Source: Lachnoclostridium sp. UBA6475
GTDB lineage: Bacteria; Bacillota; Clostridia; Lachnospirales; Lachnospiraceae
Assembly (NCBI GenBank): GCA_002435545.1
Contig: DJNB01000216.1
Span: 1-6,444 of the forward strand
Reading direction: 5' to 3'
DNA length: 6,444 bases
The position numbers and the translations under genes were made by a program. Below the pieces are notes generated by a model. The model saw only the letters and a list, made by a program, of their open reading frames with translations. It made no database searches and was not told the origin of the DNA. Shown here piece after piece: positions 1 through 5,380 of this stretch; positions within the stretch are counted from its first letter, which is position 1; each line of letters starts with the position of its first letter.

Positions 1-28
1 CACCTCATCACTCTTCATCAGCGTAAGT
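1..28 (+). repeat. Direct repeat in hsdS, copy 1 (central conserved helix)
   Basis: This 28-base block matches positions 583-610 at 27 of 28 bases; the one difference is C at 6 versus T at 588. Both copies are in the same reading frame, 582 bases (194 codons) apart, and encode HLITLHQRK. Similarity resumes in the same register at 58-75 versus 640-657 (16 of 18 bases). The repeats flank TRD2 and could serve as homology for domain exchange or loss. The left edge may extend beyond the window. Confidence 0.9.
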
Positions 29-675
29 GTGATAACATGAAAAAAATTAAAAAATTTATGCTTCAAAAAATGTTCCCGAAAAAAGGTGAAAAATTTCCGG
101 AAATTCGATTTGAAGGATTTACTGATGCTTGGGAACAGCGTAAGTTCAGCGATATAGCTACAAGAGAGTCTTATATTTGTACATCTGCAGCAGATCTTCC
201 AAGTGTAGAGTATGAGGATGTGGTGGCAGAAGAAGGGCGGTTGAATAAAGATATCTGTTCAAAAGAAGTGGTAAAATCTGGAATTAAATTTGATGGATCG
301 CAGGTACTTTATGGAAAACTTCGTCCATACTTGCATAACTGGTTAAACCCAGATTTTAAGGGCGTTGCAGTCGGTGATTGGTGGGTGCTCAAGCCCATTA
401 ATATGGACAAAAATTTTCTTTATCGCCTTATTCAAACACAGCAATTTGATAATATTGCAAATCAGTCATCAGGCTCAAAAATGCCACGTGCAGATTGGAA
501 TTTAATATCCAATTCGGAGTTTATGGTTCCGCTTTCAAAAGAGGAACAAAGTAAGATTGGCGAATATTTTAATACTCTCGACCACCTTATCACTCTTCAT
601 CAGCGTAAGTCAGATGAGTTAAAGGAAATGAAGAAGTATATGCTTCAAAACATGTTTGCGGATGGGAGGAAGTAA
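1..675 (+). CDS. hsdS: Type I restriction enzyme specificity subunit HsdS, 3' part (5' end outside window)
   Basis: This is the DNA-recognition subunit of a type I restriction-modification complex. HsdS binds two HsdM and two HsdR and sets the target sequence through two target recognition domains (TRDs). Only the central conserved helix, TRD2 and the C-terminal conserved helix are here: 224 codons, against roughly 400 residues for a full subunit. The frame is open from base 1 (HLITLHQRK...), so the ATG at 37 is internal and has no convincing ribosome binding site. Visible family motifs are the linker MLQKMFP, the TRD2 opening GFTDAWEQRKF (about residues 38-48 of the fragment), VLYGKLRPYL, the GSKMPRADW segment, and the closing EEQSKIGEYF...LDHLITLHQRK...KKYMLQNMF. 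The C-terminal helix repeats the helix at the start of the fragment, as expected for the pseudo-symmetric HsdS fold. The downstream gene begins directly after the stop codon. The recognised target cannot be read from the sequence. Confidence 0.93.
   Translation, partial: HLITLHQRKCDNMKKIKKFMLQKMFPKKGEKFPEIRFEGFTDAWEQRKFSDIATRESYICTSAADLPSVEYEDVVAEEGRLNKDICSKEVVKSGIKFDGSQVLYGKLRPYLHNWLNPDFKGVAVGDWWVLKPINMDKNFLYRLIQTQQFDNIANQSSGSKMPRADWNLISNSEFMVPLSKEEQSKIGEYFNTLDHLITLHQRKSDELKEMKKYMLQNMFADGRK
583..610 (+). repeat. Direct repeat in hsdS, copy 2 (C-terminal conserved helix)
   Basis: This is the second copy of the block at 1-28. Its last ten bases, CAGCGTAAGT, occur a third time at 136-145 at the start of TRD2, again in the same frame and encoding Gln-Arg-Lys. 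Near-identity at the DNA level, where the surrounding helix codons have diverged (positions 29-57 versus 611-639), suggests recent exchange or duplication rather than protein-level constraint alone; that is an inference. Confidence 0.9.
664..669 (+). promoter_or_regulatory. Ribosome binding site of the DUF3990 gene, inside the hsdS 3' end
   Basis: GGGAGG lies 6 nt before the ATG at 676 and within the last hsdS codons. It supports that ATG as the start although it directly abuts the hsdS stop codon, and it implies coupled translation. Confidence 0.8.
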
Positions 676-1329
676 ATGGATAAAATAGTTTTGTATCATG
701 GATCGCCAGACAAAGAGATAACCCCGGTGTTTGGCGGTGGACAAGACAAACATGATTATGGACGAGGGTTCTATTTGACGGAAAATATAGAACTTGCCAA
801 GGAATGGGCAGTATGTAGACCAAATGAGACAAATGGCTGGGTTCATAAATATGAATTGGATTGCGAAGAAATTAAGATTATTGATTTCCAAAAAATGGAT
901 GTGCTGGTGTGGCTGGCAGAATTGATGAAACATCGTGATGCAGCAGATTCCAGGCGTTATAAAATGCTGGCGGCTAAATTTATTGAAAAATATGGTGTAG
1001 ATACGAGTCAGTATGATGTTATCAAAGGCTGGCGTGCGGATGCTTCATATTTTTATATTGCAAAGGAATTTGTGAGGGACAATATTGATTTTGATATTTT
1101 AGAAGAATTATTGTCCTTAGGTGGACTGGGGATTCAGTATTGCATTAAGTCTGAACGTGCTTACGAAAAATTACATGAAGTAAAAGAAGAATTACTTTCT
1201 GTAGATTATATGGAGTTCAATGACAAATATAATCAGCGAGATGCAGAATCAAGAAAAAAGATGAAAGACCTGGTTGATTCTGAAAAAAATAAAGTAATAA
1301 ATGTTTTTAGTACTTTGATTGGGAGGTGA
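676..1329 (+). CDS. DUF3990-family protein, putative ADP-ribosyltransferase-fold effector
   Basis: This 217-residue protein has the hallmarks of the DUF3990 family. It opens with VLYHGSPDKEI (His8), followed by DYGRGFYLTENIELAKEWA (residues 27-45, Tyr33), then YDVIKGWRAD (113-122) and IQYCIKS (153-159). From family knowledge as I recall it, this layout belongs to the ADP-ribosyltransferase superfamily, in which an N-terminal His or Arg, a central Tyr or Ser and a late Glu/Gln region frame the NAD site. Gln154 lies about where the late motif is expected, so catalytic competence is uncertain. There is no signal peptide or membrane segment, so it should be cytoplasmic. The gene starts immediately after the hsdS stop, and its own stop TGA lies inside the ribosome binding site of the next gene. 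A toxin or phage-defence effector role is inferred from fold and context only. Family assignment is fairly secure; function is not. Confidence 0.75.
   Translation: MDKIVLYHGSPDKEITPVFGGGQDKHDYGRGFYLTENIELAKEWAVCRPNETNGWVHKYELDCEEIKIIDFQKMDVLVWLAELMKHRDAADSRRYKMLAAKFIEKYGVDTSQYDVIKGWRADASYFYIAKEFVRDNIDFDILEELLSLGGLGIQYCIKSERAYEKLHEVKEELLSVDYMEFNDKYNQRDAESRKKMKDLVDSEKNKVINVFSTLIGR
1321..1329 (+). promoter_or_regulatory. Ribosome binding site overlapping the DUF3990 stop codon
   Basis: GGGAGGTGA contains the upstream stop TGA (1327-1329) and places its GGAGG core 7 nt before the ATG at 1334. This fixes the start at 1334 rather than at the in-frame TTG at 1319, which would place the Shine-Dalgarno sequence inside the coding region. 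The overlap suggests coupled translation, giving a set ratio between the two proteins. Confidence 0.85.
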
Positions 1330-1333
1330 CAGT

Positions 1334-1750
1334 ATGAGTGCATATGCAGAAGCATATTTACGGGATGTGGTAGAAAATCAAGGGAAATTGTTCGATTATG
1401 TGGCACAAACTTATCCGGATAAAGATACCGTAGATTTCATTAACACTTATATGGCAAGTAAGACAAGAAAGTGTATTGATGAAGCAAAAGCGTATGTCAA
1501 TACGATGGATGCGAAAGAATTGTGGCAATATTTTTTAGAAAATGAAAAATATGTATTAAAGCCGGGAAAGGCACTTGTAGGCTTTCAACCGGACTGGCTG
1601 GGAGAGTTTTATGCATACTATCAATGGTTCTATAATATACCAAGCGAAGAAGTGGTAAAAAAAATTCCGGTTGATTTTTTGAAAAAAGCATATTATGGGC
1701 TTCATGATCTTGATCTTGAATTGGCAGTGCAAAAGGTTGGTAAAGTATAA
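1334..1750 (+). CDS. Uncharacterised 138-residue protein, probable partner of the DUF3990 protein
   Basis: I do not recognise a named family. The protein looks soluble and mostly helical, with no signal peptide, membrane segment, cysteine cluster or helix-turn-helix that I can see. Its N-terminal part reads AEAYLRDVVENQGKLFDYV (residues 5-23), followed by DFINTYMASKTRKCIDEA (34-51). A Gly/Pro turn (KPGKALVGF, 76-84) leads to a strikingly aromatic stretch with Trp88, Phe92, Tyr93, Tyr95, Tyr96, Trp98, Phe99 and Tyr100, then PVDFLKKAYYGLHDLDLELAV (112-132). The order and coupling (4 nt gap, shared stop/ribosome binding site) suggest it is made with the DUF3990 protein, as an antitoxin, inhibitor or targeting partner. 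DUF3990 genes are often accompanied by small DUF3791 proteins of about 70 residues; this one is twice as long and I could not match it to DUF3791. The partner role is inference. Confidence 0.85.
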   Translation: MSAYAEAYLRDVVENQGKLFDYVAQTYPDKDTVDFINTYMASKTRKCIDEAKAYVNTMDAKELWQYFLENEKYVLKPGKALVGFQPDWLGEFYAYYQWFYNIPSEEVVKKIPVDFLKKAYYGLHDLDLELAVQKVGKV

Positions 1751-1771
1751 TAACAGAAAGGATAAATGATT

Positions 1772-4723
1772 ATGGCAGAGTTAGAATCCGTAATGGAGAG
1801 AAGATTAATTGAGCAGTTGTGTGGTGGCGAGTCTCAGTGGACGTATCGATCAGATATTAAGACAGAAGAGGATTTGTGGGATAATTTTAAATATATATTA
1901 GAACAAAATAATAAGGCGAAATTAAAAGATACATCTCTTAGTGAATCGGAGTTTGCAAAGATCAAGAACGATCTTTCTCATGCCACATTTTATGATGCAG
2001 GGAAGTGGCTGGTAGGAGAAAATGGGAAAGTGTATGTTCATGTACAGAGAGGAAATGAGACACTTCATTTACTGGTTATGAATAATGAGCATGTTGCAGG
2101 TGGAACGAGTGTATATGAGGTCATCAACCAATACCAGGCATTTCGGGAAGAGGGCGATGAAGAGGGGAGAAATCGTAGATTTGATGTTACATTACTCATT
2201 AATGGAATCCCGATGATACATATCGAATTAAAAAACAAAGAACATTCTTATTTAGATGGTTTTCGACAGATTAAAAAGTATATTGCGGAAGGAAAATTTC
2301 GTGGTATTTTTTCGAATGTGCAAATGTTTGTTGTAAGTAATTCGGTAGATACAAAGTATTTTTCAGCAGCACGCGATACAGAACTTCGCAAAAAATTTAT
2401 GACAAGATGGTTAGATGAGGAAAACTATCCTGTTTGTGATTATTTGGATTTTGCAAGATCTGTTTTGAAGATTCCGGAAGCGCATGAAATGGTTACGAAA
2501 TATACTGTATTAGACAATGATAAAAAGCAGCTGCTTATTTTGAGGCCTTATCAAATTCACGCTATTCGTGCGATGCGTGCGGCATCAAAAGAGGGAAAAT
2601 CCGGATATATATGGCATACTACAGGTTCTGGAAAGACAATGACTTCTTATAAGGCGACTAGAAATCTTTTGATGGATATTCCTTCTATTGAGAAAACAAT
2701 ATTTTTGATTGACCGTAAAGATTTGGATGTGCAGACAAAGATGGCATTCCAGTCTTATGCAGATAATGACACGATCGATGTCGATGATACAGAGTATGTT
2801 GATACTCTTATAAAACGCATGACAGATGGAAAACGTCAGATGATTGTTACTACAAGACAGAAAATGCAGACCATGATTAATAAACGGTTATGCGAGGGGA
2901 CGAAAGAATATGAAAAGATTAAACGATTAAAAGTAGCGTTTGTGGTAGATGAATGTCATCGAGCAGTTACTCCAGATACTAAAAGAAAATTAGAACGGTT
3001 TTTTGGAAATTCTTTGTGGTATGGATTTACCGGAACCCCTATATTTGATGAAAATAAATATGAACAAAGGGGAGATTTGCCGCAGACGACGGAACAATTA
3101 TATGGAAAGTGTTTACATAGTTATACGATAAAAGAAGCAATTCATGACGAAGCAGTGCTTGGCTTTATGGTAGAGACACTAGGTTCAAAAAAGAAAGTGG
3201 ATCAGGTAGCGTACGAGTCAGAAAAGCATATGCGGAGCGTGCTGGAGGTTGTTTTAAACCAGTCATATGCCAAGTTGGGAATGGAACGAGGAAAAGGACG
3301 TTCATATGAAGGAATTCTTACGGTTAGTTCAATTGCGATTGCTCAAAAATATTATGCCCTGATTAAAAAAATTAAAGCTGGGCAGGATGAATTGAAGATT
3401 TGTGAAAAAGTGAGACAAGCCTTGCCGGATTTCCCGAAGTTTGCCATAACTTATTCGGTTACGGAGAACGATGAGGCTTCCAAGGTAAATCAGGATAAAA
3501 TGCAGGAGTCATTGGATGATTATAATGAAATGTTCGGAACAAAATATAAAGTGGAAGGAATCAACGCCTATAACACTAATTTGAATGATCGGTTAGCGAG
3601 AAAAGACAAAAGATACAATGAAAGAAGTCAGCAATTAGACTTGGTACTTGTTGTAAACCGTTTGCTTACAGGATTTGACGCACCATGTCTGTCCACACTT
3701 TTTATGGATCGACAGCCAATGAGTCCACAGGATATTATACAGGCATTTTCAAGAACAAATCGTTTGTTTGATGAAAATAAGACATATGGTCAAATTGTAA
3801 CATTCCAATCACCGGATGAATTTAAGGATGCTATTAATAATGCCCTTAAATTATATTCACGAGGGGGAAATGCAAATCCGATTGCAGAGGACTGGGATGA
3901 CGTTCTGGAAGTCTTTTCAGTTGCAGTAAAGTCGACTCATGCGTTAGCAAAAGCACCGCAGGATGTGGCTTTGTTATCAAGAAATCAAAAGAAGGCTTTT
4001 GTTAATCTTTTCCGTCAATTGGATAAATCGTTTGCACATTTGAAAGCATTTGCCAAGTATACAGATGACATTCTTAAAGATTATGACTTTTCACAGGAAC
4101 AATACGAAGATTATGCAGCGATGTATAAAAATGTAATGGAAGAATTGAAAAAACCGAAAGATGATGACACAGAAGATGAGAAGCCTATTTTGGATGATTA
4201 TGATTTGATTGCCTACAATAAACTGCGGATTGATTTTGAATATATTATCGATCTGCTTCAAGGAATGGTAGAATCTTTAAGTCAGACCACAGAGGATTTT
4301 AAGGAAGCAGATTTCGAAAGAAATATAAATGTTCTCCGTGGAATTGTTGAGGAATTTACAAAGGATAACCCGGAAACCGGAGAATTTTTGCAAATTATCT
4401 TAGATGATATCGTAAAGAATAGAGAAAAATATATAGGTAAGGATATCTCCGTGCTTGTGAATCAGATGAGATATGATGCAATAGACAAAGAAATCAAAGA
4501 GTTTACAAAGAAATGGTATTTGAATGAAGAAGATGTTAAGTACGAAGCATATCATTATAAAGACGGTATGATTGCAAATGCTACGGTATTAAAAGAAACA
4601 GCAGATTATACGGTTTATCGAGAAAGCGTCGAGGATCCGCTGCCAAAATTCAAATTCAATAAATTGATGATAGAGGATTTTAAAGATAATCTCATGGAAA
4701 AGATTGAGCCATTGATTGATTAG
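1772..4723 (+). CDS. hsdR: Type I restriction enzyme motor/nuclease subunit HsdR
   Basis: This is the ATP-driven translocase and endonuclease of the type I complex, which cleaves DNA lacking the cognate methylation. The start at 1772 is preferred over the ATG at 1766 because AAGGA (1758-1762) is 9 nt away rather than 3; this gives 983 residues, close to EcoR124-type subunits. The nuclease domain has Asp138, Glu152-Leu-Lys154 (PD-(D/E)xK) and Gln166-x3-Tyr170 (QxxxY). The superfamily 2 motor has WHTTGSGKT (281-289, Walker A), DECH (393-396), FTGTP (419-423), LLTGFDAP (631-638) and QAFSRTNR (657-664). A helical C-terminal region of about 220 residues with an acidic linker probably docks on HsdM/HsdS. 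All key residues are present, so the subunit should be active. It is the last gene of the operon, 21 nt after the 138-residue gene and 22 nt before a strong terminator. No hsdM is in the window. Confidence 0.97.
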   Translation: MAELESVMERRLIEQLCGGESQWTYRSDIKTEEDLWDNFKYILEQNNKAKLKDTSLSESEFAKIKNDLSHATFYDAGKWLVGENGKVYVHVQRGNETLHLLVMNNEHVAGGTSVYEVINQYQAFREEGDEEGRNRRFDVTLLINGIPMIHIELKNKEHSYLDGFRQIKKYIAEGKFRGIFSNVQMFVVSNSVDTKYFSAARDTELRKKFMTRWLDEENYPVCDYLDFARSVLKIPEAHEMVTKYTVLDNDKKQLLILRPYQIHAIRAMRAASKEGKSGYIWHTTGSGKTMTSYKATRNLLMDIPSIEKTIFLIDRKDLDVQTKMAFQSYADNDTIDVDDTEYVDTLIKRMTDGKRQMIVTTRQKMQTMINKRLCEGTKEYEKIKRLKVAFVVDECHRAVTPDTKRKLERFFGNSLWYGFTGTPIFDENKYEQRGDLPQTTEQLYGKCLHSYTIKEAIHDEAVLGFMVETLGSKKKVDQVAYESEKHMRSVLEVVLNQSYAKLGMERGKGRSYEGILTVSSIAIAQKYYALIKKIKAGQDELKICEKVRQALPDFPKFAITYSVTENDEASKVNQDKMQESLDDYNEMFGTKYKVEGINAYNTNLNDRLARKDKRYNERSQQLDLVLVVNRLLTGFDAPCLSTLFMDRQPMSPQDIIQAFSRTNRLFDENKTYGQIVTFQSPDEFKDAINNALKLYSRGGNANPIAEDWDDVLEVFSVAVKSTHALAKAPQDVALLSRNQKKAFVNLFRQLDKSFAHLKAFAKYTDDILKDYDFSQEQYEDYAAMYKNVMEELKKPKDDDTEDEKPILDDYDLIAYNKLRIDFEYIIDLLQGMVESLSQTTEDFKEADFERNINVLRGIVEEFTKDNPETGEFLQIILDDIVKNREKYIGKDISVLVNQMRYDAIDKEIKEFTKKWYLNEEDVKYEAYHYKDGMIANATVLKETADYTVYRESVEDPLPKFKFNKLMIEDFKDNLMEKIEPLID

Positions 4724-4745
4724 CAAGAAAATTCATTATCCCTAC

Positions 4746-4785
4746 AAACAAGCCAGAACACCCATCGTTCTGGCTTGTTTTCTTC
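4746..4785 (+). terminator. Rho-independent terminator of the hsd operon
   Basis: A perfect stem pairs ACAAGCCAGAAC (4748-4759) with GTTCTGGCTTGT (4767-4778) around a 7-nt loop, and extends two further A-T pairs to 4746 and 4780. It is followed by T residues (4779-4781, then CTT). It lies 22 nt after the hsdR stop and separates the restriction operon from the perR promoter. Confidence 0.93.
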
Positions 4786-4803
4786 CCATTTTCAGGCAAT
4801 TTC

Positions 4804-4840
4804 AAGAAAAATTCAAAAAAATCAAAATTTTTTTAAAAAA
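4804..4840 (+). promoter_or_regulatory. Phased A-tract / UP-like element upstream of the perR promoter
   Basis: Four A-tracts (4807-4811, 4815-4821, 4824-4827, 4835-4840) and a seven-T run (4828-4834) sit directly before the -35 hexamer. The tract centres are about 9 to 12 bases apart, close to one helical turn, so the DNA may be curved or bound by the RNA polymerase alpha subunit. The sequence pattern is direct; the role is inferred. Confidence 0.5.
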
Positions 4841-4844
4841 CTTA

Positions 4845-4873
4845 TTGACAAATCTTCATCAATAGTGTATTAT
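4845..4873 (+). promoter_or_regulatory. Sigma-A-type promoter of perR-rbr
   Basis: A consensus -35 TTGACA (4845-4850) and a -10 TATTAT (4868-4873) are separated by 17 bp. Transcription should start near 4880, giving a leader of about 37 nt. The -10 overlaps the Fur-family palindrome, so bound repressor would block polymerase. Confidence 0.85.
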
Positions 4874-4894
4874 AACGATAACAGTTATCATTAT
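4872..4894 (+). promoter_or_regulatory. Fur-family operator (Per/Fur box)
   Basis: Two 11-base arms, ATAACGATAAC (4872-4882) and GTTATCATTAT (4884-4894), are inverted around A4883 with a single mismatch. The core CGATAAC-A-GTTATCA fits the 7-1-7 layout of Fur-family boxes. It overlaps the -10 and the predicted transcription start, so autorepression by the downstream regulator is likely. At the position that separates Fur boxes (TGATAAT) from Per boxes (TTATAAT) in Bacillus, this site has the Fur-like G. Confidence 0.85.
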
Positions 4895-4905
4895 TAAAAA
4901 GAAAC

Positions 4906-4914
4906 GAGGTGAGG
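4906..4914 (+). promoter_or_regulatory. Ribosome binding site deciding the TTG start of perR
   Basis: GAGGTGAGG is followed by TTG at 4917, with 7 nt between the first GAGG and the start. No ATG is in range: the first in-frame ATG (4950) would remove most of the first helix of the DNA-binding domain. The TTG start is therefore the best choice. Confidence 0.8.
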
Positions 4915-4916
4915 AT

Positions 4917-5318
4917 TTGGCTGGAGTTAAGTATAGTAAGCAGCGTGAGATGATCATGGAATATTTGAAGTCTACGACAGCTCATCCGACAGCGGAGACC
5001 GTTTATATGAACGTTCGAAGTGCAAATCCAAAACTCAGTTTGGGAACTGTTTATCGAAATCTCAAACTTTTGTCGGAAGCGGGAGAGATTCAGAGACTTT
5101 CCTGCGGGGATGGTATTGATCGATTCGATGCCACGGTGACGCCGCATTGCCACTTTTTGTGTGACAAGTGTGGAAGCGTGCAGGATGTCGATATGCCGCC
5201 GCTCGATGAGTTGGAGAAAAAAGCAGCTGAAAAACTAGATGGAGAAATCCATGGACACCAGGTATATTTTTACGGATTATGTGAAAAATGCCTAAAAGAA
5301 GCAAAAAATTTAGAATGA
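4917..5318 (+). CDS. perR: Peroxide-responsive Fur-family repressor PerR
   Basis: This 133-residue metal-dependent repressor normally holds Fe(II) or Mn(II) and loses DNA binding when peroxide oxidises its iron-site histidines. The winged-helix domain spans about residues 1-74, with the recognition segment LSLGTVYRNLKLL (40-52). All regulatory ligands of Bacillus subtilis PerR (His37, Asp85, His91, His93, Asp104) fall at a constant offset of 14: His23, Asp71, His77, His79 and Asp90. The structural zinc cysteines are Cys82/Cys85 and Cys122/Cys125. Asp90, rather than the Glu usual in Fur, supports the PerR assignment. The protein starts 14 residues later than the Bacillus protein and has a short tail after the last CxxC. 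It begins with TTG. The palindrome over its promoter suggests autoregulation, and the rubrerythrin 62 nt downstream is a typical PerR target in clostridia. Confidence 0.92.
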   Translation: MAGVKYSKQREMIMEYLKSTTAHPTAETVYMNVRSANPKLSLGTVYRNLKLLSEAGEIQRLSCGDGIDRFDATVTPHCHFLCDKCGSVQDVDMPPLDELEKKAAEKLDGEIHGHQVYFYGLCEKCLKEAKNLE

Positions 5319-5340
5319 TGGTTTCACGATTGCCATCATT
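5314..5340 (+). other. Inverted repeat across the perR stop codon
   Basis: AATGATGG (5314-5321) and CCATCATT (5333-5340) form a perfect 8-bp inverted repeat with an 11-nt loop; the perR stop TGA (5316-5318) lies in the left arm. No T-run follows on the + strand, so it does not look like a terminator of perR. It may be an mRNA stability or processing element between perR and rbr, or a protein site. Confidence 0.55.
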
Positions 5341-5380
5341 GCTAAAAAATAAAATTTATAAAAGAAAAGGAGAAATTATT

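Noticed and set aside
37..39. ATG as the start of a 212-residue hsdS gene
   Set aside because: The frame is open to base 1 and already encodes the conserved HsdS helix (HLITLHQRK) before it; there is no good ribosome binding site.
1..610. CRISPR-like or mobile-element repeats
   Set aside because: The repeats are coding, in frame, widely spaced and explained by the duplicated HsdS architecture.
590..933. Minus-strand open frames across the hsdS/DUF3990 junction
   Set aside because: Two overlapping frames on the same strand lie opposite well-supported genes and have no recognisable domain.
1319..1333. TTG-started extension of the 138-residue gene
   Set aside because: The extension would include the ribosome binding site GGGAGGTGA itself; the ATG at 1334 is correctly spaced.
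5314..5340. Terminator between perR and rbr
   Set aside because: The hairpin has no downstream T-run on the + strand, and no minus-strand gene needs a terminator there.
5330..5360. Separate promoter for rubrerythrin
   Set aside because: TTGCCA at 5330-5335 has only AT-rich candidates for a -10 at poor spacings (14 or 19 bp); this is not enough to call.
5288..5380. Upstream extension of the rubrerythrin overlapping perR
   Set aside because: It adds a basic stretch with no family similarity, overlaps the conserved end of perR and ignores the clear ribosome binding site before 5381.
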